From Saprospiraceae bacterium (lineage in GTDB: Bacteria > Bacteroidota > Bacteroidia > Chitinophagales > Saprospiraceae), in the NCBI GenBank assembly GCA_028282725.1, contig JANQHF010000089.1:1-53346 (forward strand): a stretch of DNA of 53,346 nt. Direction: 5' to 3'. Each line of letters opens with the position of its first letter. Positions within the stretch are counted from its first letter, which is position 1. The notes beneath the pieces are model-generated. The model did not search any database. It was given only the letters and a program-made list of their open reading frames with translations, and was not told where the DNA came from. Positions 26,344 through 35,180 of this stretch are shown one piece after another. The position numbers and the translations under genes were made by a program.

Positions 26344-26857
26344 TCAGGGAATGCGCTCCGAACTTCCCGGGCAAGTATTCCAATCTCGTTCTTGCTTTTA
26401 TCAGTAGCTGACTTTCTTTTATATCTATATCCGTTTAAATCGAACAACCTGGAAAGGGAACCTGGGAGTCTCGTAATATCGGTCTTCAATCTTCTGTCAC
26501 TCATGACTTCACAAGTTTCGTTAATGATAATTTTGTCGTTATCAAATTCACCGTAAATAGGGGGAGGGGAAATGTTGGAATTGTCGCTATAGAGATTGTT
26601 ATCTCCATTTTCTGATCTACCCGCTTCGTAACCCAGGAATACATCACCGGATCCACTATTCATTTTTCCGGCTTCATGACCTAAGGCGATGTTCTTGTTT
26701 CCCGTGCGCATACCACATATAAGGCTTCTTCGCATACAGAAGTATTGAAGGATCCTGATCTCACAGTACGTAAGGATGACTGCCCGATTGCTACAATACG
26801 GTTGCCATCCTTAATGTTTCTCATTGCCGATTCACCTACAGCAACGTTTTGCTCACC
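26334..26857 (-). pseudogene. Remnant of a tail-fibre-like protein with S74 chaperone domain
   Basis: The piece shows fibre repeats (GEQNVAVGESA, GNKNIALGHEAG, GDVFLGYEAG), a linker PIYGEFDNDKI, and a C-terminal S74-type intramolecular chaperone start (SDRRLKTDITRL, NGYRYKRK, EIGILAREVRSAFPD). There is no N-terminus or signal. The first repeats lie in a frame that directly follows the pgm stop codon, the rest in another frame, so there is at least one frameshift near 26700, and the end is cut short. Whole proteins of this kind are large secreted fibres in Bacteroidota. This copy is dead. Confidence 0.7.
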
Positions 26858-28498
26858 TTATCCAATCGCATCGTCCACTATATTTTGAGCTTCTTGCTGA
26901 AGCAGTCTCAGGTGTTCTTCACCTTTAAAACTTTCCGCATAGATTTTATAAATGTTCTCAGTGCCGGAAGGTCGTGCTGCGAACCAACCACTGGCTGTTT
27001 CTACTTTCAGGCCACCGATGGCTGCTCCATTCCCGGGAGCCGCAGTCAGTATATTCGAGATTTTTTCCCCTGCCAATTCGGATGAAGTAACCTGGTCGGC
27101 GGACAACTTTTTCAATTTATCTTTTTGATCGGGCGTTGCCGGTGCATCGATGCGATCATAAACGGGTGCTCCGAATTCTTGGACGAAATCCTGGTAAATT
27201 TCGCCAGGATCCTTCCCCGTACGGGCCGTAATTTCACCGGAGAGTAAGGCAGCGATTATACCGTCCTTATCAGTCGACCATACCTGACCCTGCATGTTCA
27301 GGAATGAAGCTCCGGCACTTTCTTCTCCTCCAAATCCCAGGCTTCCGGAATAAAGACCGTCCACAAACCATTTGAACCCTACCGGTACTTCCACCAACTT
27401 GCGTCCGAGTTTGTCGGCGATACGGTCGATCATTTGACTGCTCACCAGTGTTTTGCCTATTCCTGCGTCGGGGGGCCATCCGGACCGATTTTGAAATAAA
27501 AAATGGATCGCCACGGTCAAATAGTGATTGGGTGGCATCAGCCCTACACTCCGGGTAACTATTCCATGACGATCGTGATCCGTATCACAGGCAAAAGCCA
27601 CCGGGAACTCTTCTCTTAGATGGATCAAACGCTGCATTGCAAATTTCGAGGAAGGATCCATCCTGATTTTCCCGTCCCAATCCAGTGACATAAAACCAAA
27701 AGTATGATCTACGATATCATTTACCACCGTGAGGTTCAGATTGTACCTGTCCGCAATCCTTTGCCAATATCTTACCCCGGCACCCCCTAATGGATCAACG
27801 CCCATCTTTATTCCCGATGAACTCAGTAGATTCATGTCTATCACATGGTTCAGATCCGATGTATATGCATCGAGATAGTCATACCGTTTGGTGGTCGATG
27901 CACTGAGTGCCCTCGCAAAAGAAATTCTTTTCACTTCAGTCAGCTTATTTTCAAGAATATCATTTGCCCTTGATTCAATCCAGGAAGTCACCGTTCCTTC
28001 TGCTGGTCCACCATTGGTCATGTTGTATTTGAAGCCACCATCTTCCGGTGGATTGTGAGAAGGTGTGATAATTATTCCATCTGCAAGTCCGGAATTTCTT
28101 CTCTTATTATACACCAGGATTGCATGACTGACTGCCGGCGTCGGGGTATATTCATCATTAGTGGCGATCAACGCTACCACTTCATTAGCAGCGAGCACTT
28201 CGAGTGCCGTGGCCTGGGCAGGAGTGGATAAAGCATGAGAATCCATTCCTATGAATACCGGTCCGGTAATTCCTTCTTTTGTACGATAATCACATATGGC
28301 CTGTGTCGTGGCGAGTATGTGCTGTTCATTAAACGATCGATGAAGAGACGAACCACGATGCCCCGAAGTTCCAAACACCACTCTTTGTTCACGTTTCGTT
28401 ATGTCGGGTGCTCGTGTAAAGTAATCGGTTATAAGTTGAGGGATATTGGTGAGTTGATCCTGTGTCGCAGGTCTACCTGCACGTGGATGAATTGCCAT
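26858..28498 (-). CDS. pgm: Phosphoglucomutase, alpha-D-glucose phosphate-specific
   Basis: A 546-residue enzyme, the same length as E. coli Pgm, converting glucose 1-phosphate and glucose 6-phosphate. ATG at 28498 gives the typical start MAIHPRAGRPA. The phosphoserine loop TPSHNPPEDGG carries Ser147, the metal loop is CDTDHDRHG, the sugar-specificity loop is GEESAGASF, and the phosphate-binding end is RPSGTENIYKIY. It links glycogen, trehalose and cell-envelope sugar pathways to glycolysis. The flanking genes, both broken, do not suggest an operon. The upstream frame to 28543 is not needed. Confidence 0.95.
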   Translation of the reverse strand: MAIHPRAGRPATQDQLTNIPQLITDYFTRAPDITKREQRVVFGTSGHRGSSLHRSFNEQHILATTQAICDYRTKEGITGPVFIGMDSHALSTPAQATALEVLAANEVVALIATNDEYTPTPAVSHAILVYNKRRNSGLADGIIITPSHNPPEDGGFKYNMTNGGPAEGTVTSWIESRANDILENKLTEVKRISFARALSASTTKRYDYLDAYTSDLNHVIDMNLLSSSGIKMGVDPLGGAGVRYWQRIADRYNLNLTVVNDIVDHTFGFMSLDWDGKIRMDPSSKFAMQRLIHLREEFPVAFACDTDHDRHGIVTRSVGLMPPNHYLTVAIHFLFQNRSGWPPDAGIGKTLVSSQMIDRIADKLGRKLVEVPVGFKWFVDGLYSGSLGFGGEESAGASFLNMQGQVWSTDKDGIIAALLSGEITARTGKDPGEIYQDFVQEFGAPVYDRIDAPATPDQKDKLKKLSADQVTSSELAGEKISNILTAAPGNGAAIGGLKVETASGWFAARPSGTENIYKIYAESFKGEEHLRLLQQEAQNIVDDAIG

Positions 28499-28539
28499 GA
28501 CTTTCTTTTTTTGATCGATTAAGCTAACATAATACTTTG

Positions 28540-28953
28540 TCAATTATTATGAAATAAGGCGAACGTCCTATTCGACAGCCCTTTCAGGAATTGAGGGCAA
28601 ATTATTGTATCTCTATTCCTTACAGAATGGGATCGTATCCGTTTGATAAAAGACAGGACTATGCCTGTTTTCAGAGATGTCATAGAGCAATACCTGAATA
28701 CCGATGTTGTGTTCTCCCCTGGCCAGGCAATTGACATCTGTCGTCGATTATCTTCAAATTCCTTTTTGAGCAGGAACAAAGCTCTGTGTTCACTCTTTCT
28801 GTCAATCGTGACGCAAGTCCAATTGTTCATCTGAAGGGCGGGGAATAATCCAATAATAACCAGGAGTATTTCACCAACGGCGTAAATGAAATACCTTTTG
28901 AATGCTGATGATTCTAATAGTGAGCAACGTATGAGACGGACAAGGGTGAGCAT
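28540..28953 (-). pseudogene. DUF6090 family protein, frameshifted
   Basis: The N-terminus is a clear DUF6090 start: LIRCSLLESS, the helix AVGEILLVIIGLFPALQMNNW, then LLKKEFEDNRRQM. After about residue 78 the frame loses sense. In the alternative frame the sequence EHNIGIQVLLYDISENRHSP continues the usual pattern of the family until a TAG. A frameshift near 28715 therefore breaks the gene. It lies directly upstream of pgm on the same strand and may still carry the promoter used by pgm. Confidence 0.68.
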
Positions 28954-28990
28954 GGTTCAGATTTCCAATATTCAAACTACGAATTCCGAA

Positions 28991-29671
28991 TTACCTCTTA
29001 TAACTAATAGCCACACCACCTCCTGAATCATCCACGTGGGTTGTATAACCATCCAGGTTTTGCACATATTCAAGGTATTCCCGGGTACCACGCATGCCCC
29101 TTCGGAACCTTCCCGGTTTACGCACATTGTGTGCAGCAAAACACCCTCCTCTCGATAACTTGGGAGCAACATCCTTGAAATAATTAATGTACCAGTCTTT
29201 ATCAGCGTCACTAAAGACAAAATCGAAAGGTCCACTTAATTCTTTTACGAGTTGGTGCGCATCGGCGAGTCGGGCATCAATGTAGTCGGATAGTCCCGCT
29301 TCCTTGAAATGTGCAACGGCCTCCTCATACCTTGAATGTTCAATTTCTATTGTCATTAACTTTCCACCTGTCTTGCTCAGCGCCCAGGCAATCCATATGG
29401 ATGAATGTCCTGTTGAAGTTCCAATTTCAAGCGCCCTTGTATAGCCTTTGTCAACAATGATATTGTATAAAAGTGCTCCGTCAGAAGTTGGAACATTCAT
29501 ATCCCTCCATTTTCCCTGCTGATTGCGTAGAAAGGTTTTTACTTTTTTATCGAGTTCCGAATCCGAGGGTTTGTTGCTCAAAACATCCTGTGCAGCAGAT
29601 CCGTTTACAAATAAAAGTGAGACGATGAGTACAAGAAGCGATGTGAGTGATTTATTGATCATGGTTGGCAT
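28991..29671 (-). CDS. Class I SAM-dependent O-methyltransferase with a signal peptide
   Basis: A 226-residue protein. Residues 1-27 (MPTMINKSLTSLLVLIVSLL...GSAAQ) look like a Sec signal peptide. The rest is an O-methyltransferase family 3 fold: ALEIGTSTGHSSIWIA is the SAM loop (motif I), MTIEIEHSRYEEA the acidic strand end, and FDFVFSDADKDWYINYF the metal/acceptor-site region, with SRGGCFAAHNV after it. Relatives (catechol and caffeoyl-CoA O-methyltransferases) are cytosolic, because SAM is cytosolic; an exported form is odd. It could be a misleading N-terminal helix or an extracytoplasmic enzyme of unknown substrate. Confidence 0.83.
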   Translation of the reverse strand: MPTMINKSLTSLLVLIVSLLFVNGSAAQDVLSNKPSDSELDKKVKTFLRNQQGKWRDMNVPTSDGALLYNIIVDKGYTRALEIGTSTGHSSIWIAWALSKTGGKLMTIEIEHSRYEEAVAHFKEAGLSDYIDARLADAHQLVKELSGPFDFVFSDADKDWYINYFKDVAPKLSRGGCFAAHNVRKPGRFRRGMRGTREYLEYVQNLDGYTTHVDDSGGGVAISYKR

Positions 29672-30071
29672 TCAAAAATGTCTTTTAATGTTCTGCAGCT
29701 TTGTCAATTGATCCGTTCCGTGCTTCTTTGAGCCAAGACAAGATTGGATAGTGAATACACAAAGCGCATTTCAGATCCACTTGCCTTATTGGAACGTCTG
29801 AGATAAAATTTCCGTATATAACTCACTTTCGCTTCAATTCCTATACTGTAATCTGTAACGGACTGGGAGAAATTCAAACGATCCACAGGAGTCAGTCAAT
29901 CGAGGGATTGATCTATTCCGACCATATGAGTCACTAATGAACTGATTATTATGTATCTTATTGAGTTCTTAACCAAATCGTCAAAAATGACTCCGGAATG
30001 GACTCAACGCAGCTTTATAAAAGGAACCAGGAGTCAGGTTTACTAAACTTTCAAAGTTTAGTAAACCTCGA
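29672..30071. other. Intergenic stretch with one family P hairpin
   Basis: 400 bases between two minus-strand genes. A 60-codon open stretch at 29704-29886 has no recognisable protein pattern and I do not call it. The family P hairpin copy 1 lies at its right end, just after the stop of the hydrolase/deacylase fusion. The promoter of the methyltransferase must be within this region. Confidence 0.4.
30036..30068. repeat. Hairpin repeat family P, copy 1
   Basis: AGGTTTACTAAACTTT and its exact reverse complement form a 16-base stem around a single C, immediately downstream of the stop of the fusion gene at 30072. It could end transcription, although it is AT-rich and lacks a clear T-run. Six other copies lie in the window. 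Confidence 0.82.
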
Positions 30072-32681
30072 TCAATTTCCTCTTCCCAAAAATCTACCGG
30101 GATAATTATCGACGGCCTTTTGATTTTGATATACCATCTTTCCATTCACCCAAACTGACAGAACACCATCCGAAAGGGCAGTGGGATTTTCGATCGTGGC
30201 ATTATCGATGATCGCGTCCGGGTCAAACAAAACGAGATCCGCAAAATAACCGGGAGTAATCAATCCCCGGTTATGGATTCCGACATGTTCGGCTGCCAGG
30301 CTGGTCATTTTTTGAATGGCGGCATGAAGAGACATCAATTGCTGCTCGCGAACATATTTGCCAAGAACTCTCGAGAATGATCCGTGGCCGCGCGGATGTC
30401 CGCCGATCGCACCGTCTGAACAAATATTGGAATGAGGCCATTTCAAAAAATTTTGAACATCCTCTTCGCTCATCGAAGTGGCTACTATCGATCCGCCCAT
30501 ACCTTCCGGTGATGTTTCACGGATGATACGCAATAATGTCTGGGCATCTGACTCACCATTTAAAGCAGCAATTTCTGAAACGGTCTTTCCTTCATAGGAT
30601 TTATTGGGCGGGTATTGAATCATTGTAGAAGAGGCCGGATCAAATAATTCACTTGTTGCAAACTCTGCCGAAGCAAGGTTTTCAAAGTCTTTCTTTGGAA
30701 AGAGGACACGCGGAGTAGAGCTCCACATGACATACGGATACACATCAGCTGTTATATCGATACCATCGAGTCTGGCTTGCTCTAATTGTCGCAATAACTT
30801 TGATGAGCTGCCCCAGTTGCCGCGCTTTGCAATCTTTAAATGGGAAATCTGGACGGGAAGATCTGCCTTTTGACCAATGGCAATGATCTCTTCTATCGCT
30901 TCCTCCTGGTGCAAATCTTCACTGCGTATGTGGCTGATGTAACGACCACCTTTAGAAGAAGCAACCTTAGCTAATGCCACAACTTCATCACGATTGCTGT
31001 AAAATGCGGGTTCGTATTCCAAACCTGTGGAAAGACCCAGCGAACCTTTGTCCAACTCTCGGGCCAAGACAGTTTTCATAGAATCGATTTCAATGTCGGT
31101 AGCTTTTCTTAAGACATCGTCCATGAATTGTCTTCTCAGTGAAGCATGACCCGTATAACTAGCGATATTCACGCTGATTGGCTTTCTCTTTATACGGACC
31201 TTTATGGAATCAATTGGTACCGAGCTACCATCCTGTCCAATTACGATTGTCGTGATTCCCTGGTTGGTGGCCGCAATGCACGAGGGATTTTCTTCAAGAC
31301 CCCAGTCATGATGACTATGGCTGTCAATAAAACCGGGAGCGAGCACCAATCCCTTGCCATCCGTTACTTCTTCATCTACATACGGAGACAACGGACCCAT
31401 GTCCCTGATTTGACTGTCCAAAATCCGGACATTGGTTGGGTACGGAGGCAGACCCGTTCCGTCAATGACATTGACATTGGTGATTAAATGTGATTTTGGT
31501 AGCGTATAAGGTCGATCTTCCCAAATATTCCTGGGTAGCAATAAGGCATGATAATTAGAGGAGTTGTCAAGAACGATCAATGTCTGATTGACATCGATGT
31601 ATCTCACAATGATCGTTCTGAATCCTACCCAACCTCCGGTATGGGATACGATTTTCCCAGGTTTGTTGATGCCCCAGCCAAACCCATACCGTGTGGAATC
31701 TCCGGAGTTGAGTATTCCGGGAGCGAAAGCCTCCGCCATTGTAGATTGACTGACGAGCTGGTCGGTGTATAATGATTGATCCCATTTGAAGAGGTCCTCT
31801 ACAGATGAATATATATTTCCATCCCCAACAATACCATCGAATCGCACCAGGTCGCGAGGAATGCCCTTTCCTCCTTCATAACCAAAACCGAATACTCGTG
31901 AAGGAGGGTAGGAGTCCAGTTTTAAATTGTAAACATAGGTATCATTTAATTGAAGGGGCCTGGCAATGAGTTCCTGGAATAAGAGATCAATCCTTGTGCC
32001 TGAGACACTTTCAATCAAAGAGGCTAATGTCGTGTAGTTCGTATTGGAATATTGCCATTGGTCTCCAGGTTGAAATACGAGATCCGGTTTTCGGGAAGAA
32101 ATGAGTTTGAGCAGCGAAGCATTTGTAAGCGTATCCATAAGGTTCATATCTCCTCCGGCCATATCGAAATATTCCGGAAGCCCCGAAGTTTGATTCATCA
32201 GATGACGAATGGCGATGTCAGGGTAGGGAAAAGATGGCAAATGCTCCCGGACAGGATCATCCAAAGACAATTTTCCCTGTTCTTTCAGGATCATGACCAA
32301 CATGGTGTAAAATTGTTTGGAAACCGAGGCCAAATTGAAAGCAGATGATGTGGTCAGCATTTCATTGGTCTCTATGTTTTTAGTTCCAAATGCCTTCCTA
32401 TAAATGACCTCTCCTTTGTCTGCGATCAATATTGCACCATTAAAAAGTTCATTTTGATGAAGAAAGGTCAATACTGAATCTATTCGGTCAATTTTATCCT
32501 CGTATTGAGCGCTTGAAAGGGCAGGTGCCAAGGTGATCAGTAACAACAAACAGGCAGTGCAATTAATGAATCTGTTGTTGATTAAAAAAGGGTCAATAGA
32601 AATACTTTTCCATTTAAAAAAAGAGAAATTCGGACTTGATGTCACCGGTGATTGAAGTAAAGGCTCTGTTGTTGTACTCAT
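30072..32681 (-). CDS. Fusion of serine hydrolase (beta-lactamase fold) and N-acyl-D-amino-acid deacylase
   Basis: An 869-residue exported protein. After a signal anchor (about residues 40-59) comes a class C beta-lactamase-type serine hydrolase at 60-390: SVSK at 119-122 with nucleophile Ser119 and Lys122, YSN at 211-213, HTGG at 347-350. The second half, from about residue 398, is an amidohydrolase of the D-aminoacylase group: HSHHD at 455-459, GLSTGLEYEPA, then QISHLKIAKRGNWG and CSDGAIGGHPRGHG. The first domain would cut peptide bonds, perhaps next to D-residues, and the second would deacylate N-acyl-D-amino acids, fitting peptidoglycan-fragment or D-peptide turnover. It is divergent from the BlaI/BlaR1 pair. 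Confidence 0.87.
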   Translation of the reverse strand: MSTTTEPLLQSPVTSSPNFSFFKWKSISIDPFLINNRFINCTACLLLLITLAPALSSAQYEDKIDRIDSVLTFLHQNELFNGAILIADKGEVIYRKAFGTKNIETNEMLTTSSAFNLASVSKQFYTMLVMILKEQGKLSLDDPVREHLPSFPYPDIAIRHLMNQTSGLPEYFDMAGGDMNLMDTLTNASLLKLISSRKPDLVFQPGDQWQYSNTNYTTLASLIESVSGTRIDLLFQELIARPLQLNDTYVYNLKLDSYPPSRVFGFGYEGGKGIPRDLVRFDGIVGDGNIYSSVEDLFKWDQSLYTDQLVSQSTMAEAFAPGILNSGDSTRYGFGWGINKPGKIVSHTGGWVGFRTIIVRYIDVNQTLIVLDNSSNYHALLLPRNIWEDRPYTLPKSHLITNVNVIDGTGLPPYPTNVRILDSQIRDMGPLSPYVDEEVTDGKGLVLAPGFIDSHSHHDWGLEENPSCIAATNQGITTIVIGQDGSSVPIDSIKVRIKRKPISVNIASYTGHASLRRQFMDDVLRKATDIEIDSMKTVLARELDKGSLGLSTGLEYEPAFYSNRDEVVALAKVASSKGGRYISHIRSEDLHQEEAIEEIIAIGQKADLPVQISHLKIAKRGNWGSSSKLLRQLEQARLDGIDITADVYPYVMWSSTPRVLFPKKDFENLASAEFATSELFDPASSTMIQYPPNKSYEGKTVSEIAALNGESDAQTLLRIIRETSPEGMGGSIVATSMSEEDVQNFLKWPHSNICSDGAIGGHPRGHGSFSRVLGKYVREQQLMSLHAAIQKMTSLAAEHVGIHNRGLITPGYFADLVLFDPDAIIDNATIENPTALSDGVLSVWVNGKMVYQNQKAVDNYPGRFLGRGN

Positions 32682-32759
32682 TCAATAAAGGTAAAAAAGA
32701 AGCTCAGTAAATATTTACCCAATTAATTACAAAGTGCAGCGCACCACTCGCCGGACGAC

Positions 32760-32792
32760 AGGTTTATTAAACTTCCAAAGTTTAGTAAACCT
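32760..32792. repeat. Hairpin repeat family P, copy 2
   Basis: AGGTTTATTAAACTT and AAGTTTAGTAAACCT around a short centre, with one mismatch in the stem. It sits between the fusion gene start and the BlaI operators and might insulate the two promoters. Confidence 0.78.
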
Positions 32793-32810
32793 CGATTTAA
32801 TTGTTCTTCT

Positions 32811-32850
32811 CTACATTTGTAGAATAGAATTTTTTATTCTATGTTTGTAG
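32811..32850 (+). promoter_or_regulatory. blaI-type promoter with operators on both promoter elements
   Basis: CTACATTTGTAG (32811-32822) contains the BlaI/MecI operator consensus TACAnnTGTA, and CTATGTTTGTAG (32839-32850) is a second, half-degenerate copy in a direct repeat with the shared tail GTAGAATA. The Bacteroidota promoter elements are inside them: TTTG at 32816-32819 and TATGTTTG at 32840-32847, spaced by 20 bases. Repressor binding would cover both. The blaI-like start codon is 21 bases downstream. The operator and promoter matches are seen directly; regulation is inferred. Confidence 0.8.
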
Positions 32851-32870
32851 AATAAATGTAATAGGAATAA

Positions 32871-33248
32871 ATGAAACTATCCAAGTCAGAAGAACAAGTC
32901 ATGCACTACATCTGGAAGCTCGATAAAGCGACAATGAAAGACATTATCGATCTGTATGCTGAGCCCAAACCTGCTATGACAACGATCGCCACGTTATTAA
33001 AAAGGATGAAAGACAAGGGGTATATTGATTACAGTACCATTGGTAAAGCGCGTGAATATTTTCCTACCGTTTCAAGAACCGAATATTTTGCTTCACACTT
33101 CAGGGGAATTATTAAGAACTTCTTTGGAGATTCTGCGGCACAGTTTGCATCATTCTTTACAGAAGCAACAGATCTGTCAGAAGAAGAGCTGACGGAATTG
33201 AGAGCTGCAATAGATAAGGAGATCACCAGGAAAAAGAGAAAGAAATGA
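32871..33248 (+). CDS. BlaI/MecI/CopY-family transcriptional repressor
   Basis: A 125-residue winged-helix repressor: MKLSKSEEQVMHYIWKLD, then TTIATLLKRMKDKGYI as recognition helix and the wing GKAREYFPTVS, followed by a helical dimerisation tail. In staphylococci and many Bacteroidota such repressors are removed by a membrane metalloprotease of the BlaR1 type in response to cell-wall stress or beta-lactams. The M56 protease gene follows with a 4-base overlap (ATGA). Operators of BlaI type cover the promoter. ATG at 32871. Confidence 0.9.
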   Translation: MKLSKSEEQVMHYIWKLDKATMKDIIDLYAEPKPAMTTIATLLKRMKDKGYIDYSTIGKAREYFPTVSRTEYFASHFRGIIKNFFGDSAAQFASFFTEATDLSEEELTELRAAIDKEITRKKRKK

Positions 33249-35089
33249 TACTCTATTTAATCAAATCCAGTCTTTGTCTTGCCCTTGTATTAGCGGTTTA
33301 CAAACTATTCCTGGAACCTAATAAATCGCTCACCTTCAACCGCTATTTTTTGCTTATCGGTTTGTGTTTCTCCTTTCTAGTACCCTTCCTGCAATTTGAA
33401 TATGCTCTCGATGTCTGGACTGTTGCCAATTCTATTGAAACCATTCAGCTGAGTACAACCCCCGTTGATGCCACCGCTCCGATCTCTATGAGTGCCAGCC
33501 ACTCTGAGGCCGGACCATCCTTCATCCTCGATTGGTATACGATGATAGTTGTCGTCTATACCCTGACCCTATTATTCTTACTTGGGAGATTTGCTTTTAA
33601 CCTGTCTCAGTTGATTTATCGAATCATTAACAATCCAAAGGTTCCCTTGAGTAATGTCCTGCTCGTTCTCATTCAAAAGAATCTGCTTCCTCATTCATTT
33701 TTTGGATTCATATTTCTCAATAAATTTTTATTTGAAAATCAAAAAATTGAACAGGAATTATTGACTCATGAGTTGGCTCATGCCAGGCAAAGGCATTCCG
33801 TCGACATCTTAGTCATTGAGTTGATCCATATCATTTTTTGGTTTAATCCTTTACTCATCCTCTTCAAGAAAGCCATTAAGCTCAATCACGAATTTTTAGC
33901 GGATGAAGAGGTCATTCATCAACATAGAAAGATCAACGATTATCAACAACTGCTGCTTGAAAAAGCAAGTGCCCGGGGTCAATTTGCCCTGGCCAGTAAT
34001 TTGAATTATTCAGTCACAAAAAAACGTCTCATCATGATGACCAAAACTTCCTCCAGAAAGAAAACCATTTTCTTCAGTCTGTTCATACTTCCCTTTTTCT
34101 TAGGCTTGCTCCTTCTATTCGGCAATCCTGTTCATGCCCAGCAAGAAGGCACGGAGGAAGAGAAGGTGGATGTGACCAGGCAAGCTCAAAAGGCCTATGA
34201 ATCAGCCGTTGAGACTTCAACCCGGGTCTGTGATACTGCAAAAGTCAAAGCTGCCATTGAAGTGTACAATGAAGCGGTCATTTCAGCAAATGCCAAACTC
34301 TCGTCTGATTCCAAATCACTGCTTCATATTTCACTGAATCCGGATATTCAGCTAAAAGAAGCGAGGGTGGCTTATGATCGTGTGGTCAACCTGGCATCGA
34401 AGGTGCAACTGGCCAATGAGATGAATACGGCCATTAAATTGTATAATCAGGCAGTCATCGCTTCGGATGTCCAGAAGGTAAAGGATATGAGAATTGAGCC
34501 TCATATTTCGGTTCGCCCGGATGTCCAATTACGGCAAGCAACTTTGGCATATAATGCTGCAATAAAATTGTCCCCTGTCCTGGAAACTGTCAATGAAATG
34601 AATGCAGCGGTCAAAGCTTATGATCCGGCGATTACGAGTGTGAGGCCAAAAATTTCTAAGACAGTAGAAGTGGCGATCGAACCACAAATCGGTATTTCTA
34701 TATCAGCAATTGATACGATTCCACCTATACCGCCTGTTGCTCCCGAACCGCCCGTGGCCCCGTCACCCCCTAGGCCACATGCATTCCCGCAGGCCGGTAT
34801 TGTACCTGCTCCTTCATTGCCGCCAACGCCGCCAAGTCCCCCAATGCCAGAAGTAATGACTGTTCCACCCGCTCCTCCAGTACCACCGGACCCTCCACCA
34901 CCACCGCCATCTCCTGATGAATATATAAAGATGTTGGCCAAAAAAGACGGTGCGGTATTTATGAGAGATGGAAAGAAAATCTCGGCCGAAGAAGCGCTTC
35001 AATTGATGAAGAATCCTGATTTCAAGGCCATTAAGCTAATCAATCAAAAAGATGGGAAACCTGTTGTTCATTTTATGACTGAGGAGTAG
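33245..35089 (+). CDS. BlaR1-like M56 membrane metalloprotease with periplasmic repeats
   Basis: A 614-residue protein. Membrane helices at about 2-20, 35-50, 97-117, 190-205 and 274-293 frame the M56 protease domain; HELAH at residues 175-179 and Glu216 in NHEFLADE are the zinc ligands. It should cut the BlaI-like repressor. The penicillin-binding sensor domain of BlaR1 is absent. Instead, after the last helix there are three helical repeats of 57-59 residues (about 313-370, 371-429, 430-486; NxAxxxYNxAVI and xIxPDIQL marks), a long proline-rich linker (490-555) and a small C-terminal domain (VFMRDGKKISAEEALQLM). The sensed signal is therefore unknown. ATG overlaps the end of the repressor gene. 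Confidence 0.86.
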   Translation: MILYLIKSSLCLALVLAVYKLFLEPNKSLTFNRYFLLIGLCFSFLVPFLQFEYALDVWTVANSIETIQLSTTPVDATAPISMSASHSEAGPSFILDWYTMIVVVYTLTLLFLLGRFAFNLSQLIYRIINNPKVPLSNVLLVLIQKNLLPHSFFGFIFLNKFLFENQKIEQELLTHELAHARQRHSVDILVIELIHIIFWFNPLLILFKKAIKLNHEFLADEEVIHQHRKINDYQQLLLEKASARGQFALASNLNYSVTKKRLIMMTKTSSRKKTIFFSLFILPFFLGLLLLFGNPVHAQQEGTEEEKVDVTRQAQKAYESAVETSTRVCDTAKVKAAIEVYNEAVISANAKLSSDSKSLLHISLNPDIQLKEARVAYDRVVNLASKVQLANEMNTAIKLYNQAVIASDVQKVKDMRIEPHISVRPDVQLRQATLAYNAAIKLSPVLETVNEMNAAVKAYDPAITSVRPKISKTVEVAIEPQIGISISAIDTIPPIPPVAPEPPVAPSPPRPHAFPQAGIVPAPSLPPTPPSPPMPEVMTVPPAPPVPPDPPPPPPSPDEYIKMLAKKDGAVFMRDGKKISAEEALQLMKNPDFKAIKLINQKDGKPVVHFMTEE

Positions 35090-35139
35090 GGGAGGACAGA
35101 GCAGAGGTTGTCAGGTTTGAGCCGAACGGAATGGTTTTC

Positions 35140-35171
35140 AGGTTTACCAAACTTTTGAAGTTTAGTCAACC
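35140..35171. repeat. Hairpin repeat family P, copy 3
   Basis: AGGTTTACCAAACTT and AAGTTTAGTCAACC around TTG, two mismatches. It lies 51 bases after the M56 gene stop. A similar block (GGTTTGAGC then the hairpin) recurs 185 bases on as copy 4. Confidence 0.72.
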
Positions 35172-35180
35172 ATACTGTTT

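Noticed and set aside
26334..26857. Prophage tail fibre
   Set aside because: S74 and similar repeats are also found in chromosomal secreted proteins of Bacteroidota, and no other phage gene is nearby.
29704..29886. 60-codon open frame between the methyltransferase and the fusion gene
   Set aside because: GTG start, no recognisable motif, no ribosome site and an amino-acid make-up unlike a real protein.
32811..35089. Beta-lactam resistance locus
   Set aside because: The M56 protein has no penicillin-binding sensor domain and the nearby hydrolase is fused to a D-aminoacylase; the class C-like fold alone does not show beta-lactamase activity.
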